DNA of 64,000 nucleotides, taken from Dipteronia dyeriana. Taxonomy: Eukaryota > Streptophyta > Magnoliopsida > Sapindales > Sapindaceae. Positions 34,182-46,176 of this stretch are shown one piece after another. The stretch is taken from contig CM065295.1 in NCBI GenBank assembly GCA_032871835.1, forward strand, positions 82,019,819 to 82,083,818, written 5' to 3'. A program made the translations under genes and the position numbers. The notes beneath the pieces were generated by a model. The model was given only the letters and a program-made list of their open reading frames with translations, made no database searches and was not told the origin of the DNA. The first letter of the stretch is position 1; each line of letters opens with the position of its first letter.

Positions 34182-35592
34182 TCACCTTCTAATTATTCCA
34201 CGTTCACGTCTATGTTTTATCGTATTTTTTTTTTTTCGTTTCAATTCGATCCCTATGTTTCATTAATTGATTATACTCTGTTTTGGGTGCCGTATTCAAA
34301 TGGGTTTGTGATTTTTTATACAAGTAATTTATTGGGTTCCATTCGGGTCTGAATGTCTGATAGATATTGGTATTTATAACAGATTTATGGGGTCTGTGGA
34401 TTTTTTTATCTATTTCTGTGAAATCTAATGTTCATATGTGTTGATTGATCACTCATCACATTCGAATATTAAATATATAATTGAGGATTTTGGGTTACGG
34501 AATGTAAGTTTTAAATTGTATTATGTAGTGTAAAGGAGATGCCTTTACTTGTATATAAGTTTTTGAAATCGGTTTTGAATATCATCTCTTATACGTATGT
34601 GTTATTTGGTTCGGTTATGAGTTACGACTTGTATTATTTCTTAGTTACATGAATTTTTATAGTGAATTATATGCATGATTATATAGATTATTATCACTTT
34701 CTAGGAAATTTCTATGAATTGTGGAAATTTGCTTTGCAGGTTCTGCATCCCAGTCCCAGTCAGCATCTATAACCGGTGATCATGCTTTGTTCTTGAGTTC
34801 AAATCCCTCCACAACTCTGGGAGGGAAAGCTTCTCTACAGCCCAAACGAAAGCCAGTATCCAATGAAGAGATCGAGGCGATTTTGGTACGGAAAGCCTCC
34901 TCCTTGCTATGTAGCTTTTGGGAATTACCACATTTTAGTTTGTTGGGTTGTTGCCTTTACTTCAAACTCTCAACCTTGTGATCTAATCCCTTTTTACTCA
35001 GAACAAATACTGCGATGGATTAAAACATATGTGTATCTGGGTGCTGATTTTGTTTAAAAATTGGTTAAATATCTTAATGAAGAAAGGATTCATGTAGCAA
35101 ACCTCAACTTGTTTGAGATTATGCCTTTAGTCGAGTTGGGTACATAATAAATGATACGAGATATTATATGATTATTCGTGATGTTGTGTGTATTGAAGTG
35201 TATGATTCCAAAGTTCTTATGTCAGTACATTTTGAGCACCGTATCGATCTTCATTTGGTTCACTGTTTTGATGGGTATGGAGGATAGATAACTGAGATTT
35301 AGATTTTATTTTTGATGATATAGTGAATGAATTTGTAAACAGCTTTCTTTCAATCTACTCTTGTCTTTCTTCTATCATTGGTCTCCTGAGTGGGAATGCT
35401 TAAAATATATCACTTGTGCTCAGCTTGTACCCCAACTCATTGAGCTGTGATCATTGGTTAATTATGATCTAAGTAGTTCATAATTATTGCATTGGAAGAT
35501 TTTTTTTAATCACTGTTATCATTAGTTTGTTATGATTGTATAGTTACTGATCTGTTTTGACCTTCTTCTTGCAGTTGGGTGGTTGTCTTTGA
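34060..35592 (+). CDS. KGD4: KGD4/MRPS36-like mitochondrial 2-oxoglutarate dehydrogenase subunit (77 aa)
   Basis: There are three coding exons: 34,060-34,129, 34,740-34,885 and 35,575-35,592, with GT-AG introns in consistent phase. The joined 234 nt encode 77 residues. The N-terminus is basic (KRIPRIKFPQRH), a short segment SSNPSTTLGG follows, and the C-terminus is PVSNEEIEAILLGGCL. The IKFP box, SSNP segment and terminal EE-EAI--GG match the KGD4/MRPS36 family. That family tethers the E3 subunit to the 2-oxoglutarate dehydrogenase complex in mitochondria and was formerly listed as ribosomal protein S36. Intron 1 begins with a (TC)n microsatellite. The gene converges with NDHS, their coding ends 221 bp apart. 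Confidence 0.78.
34143..34178. repeat. (TC)n microsatellite in KGD4-like intron 1
   Basis: About 17 CT dinucleotides just inside the donor of the first intron. Confidence 0.9.
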
Positions 35593-35812
35593 TCTTGTGA
35601 TGGAGCTTTGACGAAAAAACCAGTGTCTTTGATCTATTTTTGTTTTATCTCTTTTATTTTTCTGAATGTTAAGGATAATTTTCACATTGCGGCATTGTAA
35701 GAATTTTACACTATAGATTAACAACAAACCAATCGACTTCAATAATAGACACACCGGGAAATTGAAGCCTTTTCCGGGTTTATTTATAATTAACTTACAT
35801 ACCTGCAGCAGA

Positions 35813-36535
35813 TCATTGCGAATCTTTCTTTTCTAGCATTTCTTCCAGGATAGCAGACTTGGGATTTTTCCCTGGAGGCCCCTTATCTCTGCGTTGTAGC
35901 TCATCGAGCCTGAAAGTGACCAAACGATCCCAATTTCCTCCCTCAAAGAGAACCCCTGCCTTCCCATCAGTGATTCTCTGAACAATACCAGTGTACATGT
36001 AAAATGGGTTGTTCGAATTCTTCACAATGGCAAACATCCCAGGCATTAACAGTGGCAATTCGGGTGCTTTCGGCTTCTTAGTAGCGGTAAGCCCTACCAC
36101 ATTACTTGATTGCGAAACAGATGGTTTCTTCGGAGGAGGGTTCTTCTCGATGAATTGCTTCAACCCCTTTTCGCCACCAGGAAACCCTCCGGTTAGTCCC
36201 GACAACTCCTTCTCGAAAGCATTTTCCGGAACACCAGCGATCATTGATGTTTCACTACTAGCTGAATTTCCCTGTTCTTTGCCAGCAATTTGTGATGCTT
36301 CTTTGGTTACGTCTCTCGTTAGCTCTTGTTGTATGCCTTTCTCTCCCTTGCATAGCCCTCTGCCTCCCAAGATTTCGAACAAATCGAATTTAGCACAGGG
36401 TTTTAGGTAAACAGATGATTGTTTTGGAGTGGCAAAAAATGGTTTCGGAGGACGGTAAGCGATGTTATTTTTGCCAAGAAAATGGGATTTGAGTAGAGGA
36501 CCTTGAAGGGTTGGGAGATTGATAGAAGATGCCAT
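35813..36535 (-). CDS. NDHS: NAD(P)H dehydrogenase-like complex subunit S, chloroplastic
   Basis: An intact single exon encodes 240 residues. NdhS (CRR31) is the SH3-like subunit that forms the ferredoxin-binding site of the thylakoid NDH complex in photosystem I cyclic electron flow. Residues 1 to about 48 form a Ser/basic transit peptide (MASSINLPTLQG...). Family hallmarks follow: FEILGGRGLC-GEKG (about 52-66), LTGGFPGGEKGLK-FIEKNPPP (about 112-135), LLMPGMFAIVKN (about 161-172) and the SH3-like core YTGIVQRITDGKAGVLFEGG (about 181-200). The C-terminus is basic (KGPPGKNPKSAILEE). Length matches Arabidopsis NdhS. The ATG at 36,535 is the first in frame and gives a plausible transit peptide. 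No clear TATA box is seen upstream, which is common for nuclear photosynthesis genes. Confidence 0.96.
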   Translation of the reverse strand: MASSINLPTLQGPLLKSHFLGKNNIAYRPPKPFFATPKQSSVYLKPCAKFDLFEILGGRGLCKGEKGIQQELTRDVTKEASQIAGKEQGNSASSETSMIAGVPENAFEKELSGLTGGFPGGEKGLKQFIEKNPPPKKPSVSQSSNVVGLTATKKPKAPELPLLMPGMFAIVKNSNNPFYMYTGIVQRITDGKAGVLFEGGNWDRLVTFRLDELQRRDKGPPGKNPKSAILEEMLEKKDSQ

Positions 36536-38340
36536 GGTTTTTGCAGAAGCCAGTGAATATGAGAGGAGAAAGAATAGGCTTGTCCTCTAATTCTAGCCAC
36601 AAACAAAGTATGCCCTATCTTCACTTGTTATAATTTTGCTGCATAGTGCATACGTAATGTTGACTATTTTCATTTATTAGATGTGCCAATCATATCTTAT
36701 CTATGAATAGCGGTCTCTATCGTAAAAATAAATAAATTATAGAGTATAATGGGATTTATTTCCGGAAGGAAATGTACACTTTCAGGCCTGCATAAAAGTG
36801 ATGTGTTAAATTGTTGGGTCTTTACTATTATAAATTTTATAAAATAATTATTATAAATATAAAAATTGGAGAAAGGTATATCATTAGATCACAGTCCATT
36901 TAATATGGTTTGATAGTAAATAAGGGATATTAAACTTGACAATATTATTGGAGTCACCGGTGCCTTTTGTGCAAAACTTCAGATACCCAACAACTTAATT
37001 CCAAGGCCCGCTTGTTATGTATCAGACTTCTAGACTTCTAGTTCATGCAATTGGTTTATGTGTTTTTTTTTTTTATGGGAAATTGTAGTTTCTTTTTTCA
37101 AATATGTGGAATCTGAATCGGATTCCAATTTCCAATAGTTGATTGAAGTATTGAACTGTGTCTGGGTTAGATTGGTAGGCATATATATATCTTCCTAATT
37201 TTGATATTCGTCCGTCCATCGATGTTGGACTGAGCCTTGGTCCCATTTTAAGCCTCAATTTGGGCCCAAACAAGTGAATTAACATTTGGTGATTGGCGAC
37301 TAGAAAAAAAAAAAAAAACGACTACTTGTTTTGATGTTTCAATTTAACCTCTAATATCTTTTCATTTGGTGGAAAGTCTTCTCATTTGGTGTAAAGTAAT
37401 TATCGATTTTATCGGATATATGGGATGTCCAAGTTTATAATAGTATCAATTAATTTTGTTATTTCGATTGTATTTTCGTTATTTATTTTATTTGTTTAAT
37501 GATAATATTCTTAAAAGAAGTGTGGAATAAAAAATACATTTCAAATTATATTAAAAGTGATAGTTTACAAGTTTTATCATTAAATATATAAGTAGCTTTA
37601 TGTTTATCTCATTGTAGACTTTCTTTGATTTTGTCCACTAATTGTTAATTACAAAAGCAAGTGAATTTTCATCTTTTGCCTTGATCTTCAATGCCCAGTT
37701 ATATTCCCTTCTGTGGAATTAGACAAAAGTTCATCCACAAAATCTCAGTGGAAATTTATTGTGAAATCCACCCACTATGTTCAAGACAACGTTATCAATT
37801 TGCATCAAGAGACCTAAGAATAAGATCTCATGCTTTATCAAAAGTAATCGAAAATAGCTCACTAAATTATACATTCTCTATGTGATTTTAACAAAGAAGA
37901 CATGCATTATAATTTACCGGGACCATATGCATCATGATTCATGATAAAGATGCCCCTAATTTTCAAAACAAATTATATATACAAGAAGAATATTAATGGG
38001 CCCATAATCATTATTATCTAAAATAAAAGTTTTATCTAAAAGGTTAAATTACAGAAAAATCCATGGTCTCCAACCATACCAAATTGATATCTTACCGCAC
38101 ATCCACTTGTATCTTTATCTTTAAATCAATGAGTTCGAATCGTGTCTCTTTTAAGTCTCGTATTAACGGTAAAAGTTAAATAAAAAAAGAAATCCATAAT
38201 CTCCTACTATTGCAAGGTTACAAGGAGTCAATGACAAAAAGGTCCTTTTAATAGACAAACTACTATACCGACCAGTCGTAGCGGAATTTTACATGAGTCA
38301 AACAACTTTCCGTGAAGAGAAGATCCTAATTCTCTAACAG
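36536..38340. other. Intergenic between NDHS and the PH-domain gene
   Basis: It includes the NDHS promoter (right of 36,536) and the upstream region of the PH gene. It is AT-rich with poly-A runs. Small frames near 37,073-37,285 and 37,691-37,885 have no domain or homology that I recognise. Confidence 0.5.
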
Positions 38341-38383
38341 CTGCAGCTTCTTTTCTTCTTCAAACGTCTCTTCAATTCTACTG

Positions 38384-39524
38384 GTAAGAACGTTTATTTT
38401 CTTTGAGTTCATGCTTCACATGTTATATGCAGAATTTTGTTGATCGATATAATCAGAGTTATGTTTTTATTCAAGAATATCATGCTAGTTTGTTTTGACC
38501 AGATTCGTGAAATATACGCTTAGTAAATTTAGTTCAAGGTGGTTGTTGTTGTTGTGGCTTTTTTGGGCTTCTGCTTTTGTGTGAATCTTCTTTTGTTATT
38601 GAAAGGTAAACTGGGTATGTTTTTTTTTTTTTTTTCTTTGAAGGGTTTGATGGGGAATTAAGAGATTGATTCAACAACTTTTGTTTTTTGTTTTTTGTTT
38701 TTAGATCTTATGTGGTTAGAAATCAAAGCTCTTGAAAAGGGTTTGAGTTTAATATGTGATTTTATAGTTTGGAAGATTAAGTCTGTTGAAATTATTCCTG
38801 ATTCAAACAATTAACAAAATTTAGAGGCTTTTGAGCTGTATATGTTGTTTGCTATGCGTCAACCCTTGATCTATTTGGCGTTAGAACAGGATGTTGAAGA
38901 AATTCATGCAGAGAAAAGGGATAGGTTTGCTGAATTCGAGTAGGAAGGATTAGGATTTATGGAGTTGCGTTGTACCCTCCTTCGTTGATCTCTAGATTCC
39001 TGTTGGATATTTAGGTGTAAAATTCTAGAATCTGCTTTCTTTGATGCTTGTCTGACTAGACAATCTTCTAGGATTAAAGAATTGATTCATTGTTGGAAGC
39101 GAACATGACATTGCTGTTCTGATATTAATGCTTCAATTTCTTGGCCCTTCTCCATCTCAACTAATCTAAATGCGGTTGTTTTCTAAAGGTTTCATGTACA
39201 TTGATTTATTAATTTATCAGCTTGATGAGAACAGTTAATTGGTTGATTCTGGCTCTGGACATCATCTAGTTGAGCTGTATAAGTTCCCAAGACAACAATC
39301 CCTCTTTGCTTTGGTGTTTATAGTGGAGTATATGGCTTATAGTTATGAGGGGGAAGTATCTTAAGACTCAATTTTGAAAATTGTGGAGGTTGATGCTCTC
39401 TCCAGCATGATATGCTGATTAAAGGAACAAATTCTTCATGCCGAGTTTGAATTTGGTAACTGTTTCAAGTTGGATTGTCTATCAAATAAGCCATTATTGT
39501 TTTTTTTTATGATTTTATTTTCAG
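38384..39524 (+). other. Predicted 5'-UTR intron of the PH-domain gene
   Basis: The donor CTACTG|GTAAGAAC follows a CT-rich leader (about 38,340-38,383). The acceptor ATTTTCAG ends at 39,524, shortly upstream of the ATG at 39,568. Long leader introns of this kind are frequent in plant housekeeping genes and often raise expression. Inferred from splice signals only. Confidence 0.6.
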
Positions 39525-39567
39525 GTCATAGGTTTGCTCTTCCTTTCTGCAGTGAATATATAGCTTC

Positions 39568-41047
39568 ATGGATGATAGTCTCGGGAAGATAAAGGTTTTC
39601 CAGGATCACTTTCAAGTTTCAACTCCCATTGTGGGTTCTCCTCAAAGCAATACTCCATCCAGTTCACAACCAAGAAGTGATAATTCTTTGAGGTATTTCT
39701 TTTCATTGGGAAATTGAACGGAGAAAAATAAAATTAAAAGAGGAGAGGGTTAAGATCTCTTGAATTGATTTCAGTTTAGTGTTCTTGTTCTTGTTCTTGT
39801 TTAGCATAGGTCAAATAGTCGTTCAAGGACTCGAAGAAAATTCAAAAGTGCTGCATTAATGCTGAATCTATTTAATCTACGCGGGCTGCCCTGGGTTACG
39901 AGCCCTGATGGTCAAGAAAAGGTTTGTTGATAAATTGTTTCGTGCCTTGGCAATAAGTGATTAACAGTGGTGATGTTTCTGAATTTTCTGACCCCATGAT
40001 GCTTTTGACATACAGGTTGAGTTAAGTGCCACGGAATTAGAATCACTTCGATCAGAGCTTGCTGATTTAGAAGAGAGGGAAGCTCTTTTGAAAGCTCAGT
40101 AAGATCAGAACTTGCTGATTCTTTATCTGTTATTTCACTTGAAAGCTCAGTAATAATGTGCTTTCGGAATTTCTTCTTTGTTTTTGTCCTTAATTTCCTT
40201 TTGTTTTATGAAAGGTTGGAACATGTTGACGAAATGTTGCGGTCTGCTCGTTTGTCTGGATACTTGTACATCCGAACCGTAATGACCATCTTCATCTTAT
40301 TTATTTTATATAGTATCATATTATATAAAGTTCAATAGTTTGTGTGTGTTGATTATAGTTTGTGACTTTTTTGTTTGTGAACTTTTACAGAGGTGGAAGC
40401 CTTTACCAGGAGAACCTCCCCCAATAGATGATACCGATGTTGATGACTGGCTTCCCCGCTTCATTGTACTTCATGGATCATGTATTTTCTTCTATTTGCA
40501 GTCCACAGGTATTTGTTTTCCATTCATTTGCTCAATTAGTATCACCGTCATGATTCATGTGTGTCACATCCCGCTCCTGTTTGGTTAGCTTCAACCTCAT
40601 TGGCTTCTGATAAATTCGATATATACTATCATGTAGATTTGAGTCCTCAGGACTCCACCTTGTTATCCGACATTGTTGAACTAGAATCTTTACCAAGCTT
40701 TACACGAGAAGATGGAGAGACTCGGCATGGCTTCTATGTGTTAACTCGTCAAGGACTACGAATCGAGTGCTCAAGTATTTCTAAGATACAGGTAACAGCT
40801 AGAGTTTGTTATATACTAGGTGCCAATCTTTACATGATTATTTTTTGTCTTATAATTCATCTATGTCGTCTCTCTTGAATTTCCTTATTATTTGACAAAA
40901 CGAAGTACATCTTCTTCTTCGAAGATTACGAGAACTTAGAATAATGATGTTTTTTCTCCTCAGGTGAACTCTTGGATGTTGGCTTTGCAAACAGACTGCA
41001 AGTTGGTTTCTGATGGGAAAATTCCCAATGGATCCACTGAAACATAA
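39568..41047 (+). CDS. Pleckstrin-homology (PH) domain protein with N-terminal coiled coil (246 aa)
   Basis: There are seven coding exons: 39,568-39,692, 39,810-39,921, 40,016-40,098, 40,215-40,278, 40,391-40,508, 40,637-40,791 and 40,964-41,047. They total 741 nt with consistent phases. Residues 1-75 are Ser-rich, with a basic SRSRTRRKFKS patch and LFNLRGLPWVTSPDG. A Leu/Glu heptad segment (about 82-120, ELESLRSELADLEEREALLK) predicts a coiled coil. The PH-like fold runs from GYLYIRT (about 125) through WLPRFIVLHGSCIFFYL to the terminal helix VNSWMLALQTDC (about 220-231). PH domains bind phosphoinositides or protein partners. Partner and location are not evident here. It lies between NDHS and NDPK, an order I recall from Arabidopsis chromosome 4. 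Confidence 0.9.
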
Positions 41048-41450
41048 CAGTATTATAATCTGTACATAGTTCTAGATTTAATTTGACTCGTTTAGCTACA
41101 GTTAATGTCGAAAATTGGATTTAGATTATGGTACACTAACTTATTCTTTATGTTTTTGTACATACGACACTGTTCTATAGAATATAAACCGGTCTCTCGT
41201 TATTCTTACAGAGTAATGATTATTCGTATTTTCAACAAAACCACGAGTTCATCAGCCTTGTATTTTCCAGATCTTGTAAATGCAGTTCATGCTATGTATT
41301 GTAAACAGCACTGAGAATGGACAGATATGAAAGTTTGGTGACAAATTATGTAGATTTTGTATTTGTAGAGTGTCTGTTAATGCAGCAACCATTTTGATTC
41401 AGGATTCGAATTCATAGTAAAATTGACTGTGATATAATGTTTTTTCATAT

Positions 41451-41582
41451 CCAAACCTGAAAACTTACCAAATATCATCATCACGTGGAGGGATTCAAAC
41501 ACATGATTAATGAAATCCAAACCCGAAAACTTACAAAAGATCATCATCAAGCGGAGGGATTCAAACATATGATCAAGTTTAC
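41451..41582. repeat. 66-bp tandem duplication
   Basis: Two adjacent copies start 'ccaaaccgaaaactta'-like at 41,451 and 41,517. Both carry 'atcatcatca.g.ggaggg' and 'attcaaaca.atgat', with several substitutions. Confidence 0.85.
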
Positions 41583-43442
41583 AAAGAATTAATCTGCATC
41601 TCGCGATACATGTTAGTAGTAGAGGTTTATGTCTAATCCATTCGATGCAGTGAATACTGATCCATTCGGCATAGTGAATTAGTGATTGATCAGGCAACCC
41701 CTAATCCATTAGTCATCACATATACATATATAAAAGGTAAGGAATCAAACTCTAATATAAATGAATAACAAGTTTGGTAATAAAAGTTCATCAATTAAAG
41801 CAAGAAATGGATTATTTTGTCTTTTTATTTTTAAAGAATAATACTCATGTTAATTACATTCTCCTAAACAGATGCTTTATAGACAAGGTAAAATTGATCT
41901 GATTGTGAAACATTTAGTCACACATCCATCCACGAGGTTGTGGATTCAAGTAATATTTTAAAAATTAATATAATCAGAAGCTTCATAGGTAGCCCATCAA
42001 ATTTATGGGTCGTGGGCCTCGTGGCCCGTGGGATTTGTGGTCACAAACAAAGCACCCCTCTTTGGCTCCTTCCAACAAATTATTATTTTATACGCCACGT
42101 GAACACACACATCAAAATTCAAATCAAAGGCTTCAAAGCAAGCACTAAACAAAAAAAAATCTTTGGTTAAAACATCTTTAACGAGTGATGAGTATTAGTA
42201 TGTCAATATTAACATTTAATATAAAATATAAAAGTTATTATCTAAATTACTATACTAAATTTGGTATATACTATATTGTGTATTAAATTTAACATACATT
42301 ATAACATACGTTAAATTTGATATAATAATAAATATATCTTATTTAATTATAAAAATATCATTATATTTATCTTTTAAATATTTAAAATAATTTAAGTTTA
42401 ATTTACATTAATTATATTTCAATCAAAATCTATTTCATCCAACCATTCTTCAGTATTTTAATGAATGAATTAATGGTAAATATTGATTTTTATAATTTTA
42501 ATTTATAAAATAATAAAAATAGCATGTTAAATACAATTTTATATTGGAACACAATGTTAAATTATTGTGTCAAATATAGTATTTTATATTTTTTTATACT
42601 AAATTTGGCATTGACAATAAAACATACATTGAAGATGGTCTTATAAAAATCGGTCCAACTAACTCTTTGGAAAGTAAGGATACATCTATCTATCTATTTT
42701 TCAATAAAACTAATAATCATATATAAATTTTTCTTTGTAATGTGACAAGTGCTTAACTTTTTAATTAGTAAAAGAAACTACCTTTATAATCATAATTTCT
42801 TCTGGTGCCCAAATTGCAACATAAAGATTATGCATTCGAGTTCGGCTCCATTATAATTATGTGTTCAAATTGTACATTACAAAGCCTCAAATTATTTTTG
42901 TAATTATTCTAATATAATAAAAATCATCAAATGTCTTTTCTATTTCTTTTCCTTTCTTTCGCTTTTTTTTTTTCCTTTTAACAGAAAAGAATAAACACAC
43001 TTTATCCACATCAAACCAGTACTTTAAGTATGGACAAAATAAGAAATTTCCCAATTACTTTCCACCCACAAAAGGGCGTAATATCAAAGAAACTTTTTCC
43101 CTTCTGTCAAGTGTCAATAATAAAACAATAAATAAATAATAATAATAAATAAATAAAACTAGATTTAACATTTTCATTTAAAAAAAAAAAATTGAGCATG
43201 TTTTGTTTTAACTGCACAAATTGTGAAATTAGAAATTTATAACCAGAGAGAACGCCAAGGTTAAAATAAATAAATAAATCCAAACCGGTAGTAGTTAGTT
43301 AAAACGGATCCTTTTCGAGTTCAATTTCCCAAAACTTCGGGTAGGGTTTGACCGGACCACACCACACACACATCAACGACAATTGGATAGCCCAACTCAT
43401 CCAATCAAAAGCCTCACACGCTTTTCTCACTCGCGCGTCGCG
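41583..43442. other. Intergenic before NDPK, with a possible MITE at 42,167-42,645
   Basis: A stretch rich in 'aaatttggtata' lies between aaaacatctttaacgagtg (about 42,169) and, inverted, taagaccatcttcaatgtat (about 42,645). The pair is an imperfect inverted terminal repeat, so a decayed MITE is plausible. The remainder is AT-rich promoter and intergenic DNA. Confidence 0.4.
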
Positions 43443-43450
43443 TATATATT
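43443..43450 (+). promoter_or_regulatory. TATA box of the NDPK gene
   Basis: Sequence tatatatt lies about 120 bp upstream of the ATG at 43,564, preceded by a CG-rich 'ctcgcgcgtcgcg' element and followed by a CT-rich leader. Confidence 0.7.
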
Positions 43451-43563
43451 TTGCTTTTCACTCTTATCACACGCTCTGTTTTGTTGCTCGATTTCTTCAC
43501 CAGATTTAAAAAAAAAAACAAATCCTCAGCAGCTCAGTTTTTTGACTCGCTAGACTTCAAAAA

Positions 43564-46176
43564 ATGAGCTCTCTGATTCGCAGATCTGCTTCCAGAGCCG
43601 CTAGGTCTCTCCTTTCAGCTCCCAAGAGCTCTCGTTTCTACTCTGGTAAAATCTTCTCGTTTTGGTTCTATTTCGTGCTGATATAGTACTGTTTTGTTTT
43701 GATTTGGAACTTTTTGTCGTAGATCGACGATCTCTTGTTGCGGATATGCTCGCGTTTTATTGGAAATGTATCTAAGAAAACATGTTTTTGTTTGTTTGTT
43801 ATGTTGATTCCGGATAAGATTTTGTGGAATTTATATTGTGTGTATATTATATATATAATGTCGTGTTTTTTTGTGTGATAATTGATATGAATCTTATACG
43901 TTTTCAACTGTAGCTGTAATGTTTTCAAGTTCGAGGTCTTCTCTTGTTAATAAGAGTGTTATTATGTGCGCGGTTGAATATGTCTGTCTAAGATTCTCAA
44001 TTTGATATCGTATGGATTGTTACTAAAAGTTTGATTTTTCCGCAATTATTGGGTGAAACATATTGACTTGTTGTATATTCAGAAAGACGAACCGTAGCTT
44101 CAGCTGCAGCAGTTACCTTCAGTGGGAAGGCGCCTCTTCTAATTTCAAGTTTCCGGAGGGCTGATTCGTCCAGTGCAACTCAAGGATGGCTTTCGGGAGC
44201 CCTTGCCCTTCCCGCAGCAGGTTTGAACAAAACATTCAGTATTTCAGTCTAGGCTCTATGATTTGGATTCGTTTTGAATATGCCTTTCAAATATTTGTGC
44301 GTTTGCATAGACATCGTGTATTTGATTTAGTGTAGTTAGGTTCTGTGATTTGGATTTGTATCGAGTATGAGTTGTTTTTCCCATGGTGTAATTTAATAAG
44401 TAAATGCAGTTTTCTGACGTGAATGTAAAAGGTATGAGCAGAGAATAAGTGTTAGTGGTTTTGGGGATAAATTTGGGAAGAGGAGCCTTGTCCCTTGCTT
44501 GAGTATTAGCATTGTGACTTCCGGGACCTCTCCCACAGTAATCATTCTGTGCTGAAGCATAGTGATGGGTGAAATAATCAGCCTGGAATGTATCATAGAC
44601 TTGACTTATTCCTTACATTTCTCCCAACATTTTACCTTCACACTTCTGCGGTGAATAAATTTTTTGCTGATCCTTTCTGCTGTATCACATAATAGTTGTC
44701 TTTGACCAACTTCACTACATGAAAATATAGAAAATTCTAGTGAGACTTCATGATCGACTTAGTAAACATGTCCTTGTGCCAGATACTCCTACATCTATGT
44801 CTATTTTCCTATTAAAGTTTGATCTCAAAAAGTAAAAAATTTCTTATGTGTCCCAATCAATCGTGTTTTTCTCTCAAGAGAAAATTAACAGGAATGTGAC
44901 GAGTAGCTTTTTAACAGCATAGCTTCAAATATTAGATGCATAATGTCATGGAATATTTTTTTCCCCAATTTCTAATCTCACTTCTTCCTTGGTTCTTTTC
45001 TTTATATTACAGTTTATATGCTTCGGGAGCAAGAGGCACATGCTGCAGAGGTAATCTAATTGTTTATTCAGTAGATCTCTCACATACAGTCACTTTAACT
45101 TGTCCTTACTTTGGTTTTTCATTATATCCATATGTTTTTATTTTCCCCTTCGTTCTAGTAATATGTCCCTTTTTTTTTCATCCAGACGGAGCGCACTTTC
45201 ATTGCCATCAAGCCTGATGGAGTGCAGAGAGGGCTGGTAAGATAAGCTTCGGACTTACATTTATTGTTGTATGAGTTTTATGCCTTCCCTATCTCTTTAG
45301 ATTGTATTGTGAATTTGTGACCGGCAAAGTCAACAATCCATTTTCATTTCTCATCAGCATTCAACTGGTTTTGATTAGACCTAAACACATTTTATGAACC
45401 CAAATCTCTACGTGCATAATGTGAAATGTTGGTGCTGGTTCTCGGTTGGAGCATGAGGACTGTTATCTAATGAAATATTTTTTTTACTCAAGATTTCGGA
45501 AATCATATCTCGTTTCGAGCGCAAAGGATTTAAGCTTGTGGCCATCAAGATCACGGTGCCTTCAAAGGATTTTGCTCAGAAACATTATCATGATCTGAAG
45601 GAAAGACCTTTCTTTAACGGCTTATGTAACTTCCTTAGCTCTGGCCCCGTTATTGCCATGGTAAGAAAAACTTGAACTCTTTTTATCTCTTATTGTTTGG
45701 TATCAACTCTTTTAGCTGGCTATCTCTTTCATCTCCTAAAGGTCTGGGAAGGTGAAGGAGTTATAAAATATGGTCGGAAACTCATCGGGGCCACAGATCC
45801 TCAGAAATCAGAACCCGGAACAATCAGAGGCGATCTAGCTGTAGTTGTTGGCAGGTACATTTCCTAAACCAGAACTTCAGCCATTTATTACCTCAAGTTT
45901 ACAAAATTGACTTTCAGCCGTTAGCCTTCATATCAGATTCTAGATTTCAATTCCCATATTGTTGGTTTTTGCATATGAAATAGTACAATCCAAGCCTCAT
46001 GTGACAAATAAGTTGTTGCATTGACAGTTTCACATATTGTTTTGCCTTGTAGAAACATCATTCATGGAAGCGACGGCCCCGACACGGCCAAGGATGAGAT
46101 TAAATTGTGGTTCAAACCGGAGGAATTAGTTAACTACACAAGCAATGCAGAGAAATGGATCTATGGAGACGACTGA
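43564..46176 (+). CDS. NDPK: Organellar nucleoside diphosphate kinase (237 aa, NDPK III/IV type)
   Basis: There are seven exons: 43,564-43,645, 44,083-44,220, 45,013-45,050, 45,186-45,236, 45,493-45,660, 45,742-45,854 and 46,053-46,176. They total 714 nt in phase. NDPK moves the gamma-phosphate from ATP to other NDPs through a phospho-histidine. Residues 1 to about 85 are a long Ser/Arg/Ala-rich presequence ([17 protein letters not shown]) with a hydrophobic [12 protein letters not shown] stretch. This is typical of the NDPK III class, imported to the mitochondrial intermembrane space or plastid thylakoid. The catalytic domain begins [16 protein letters not shown]. It has the Kpn-loop region and the active-site NIIHGSDG, ending EKWIYGDD. 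All key residues are present and the gene looks functional. Confidence 0.95.

Noticed and set aside
36009..36410. 133-codon plus-strand frame
   Set aside because: It is a shadow of NDHS on the opposite strand.
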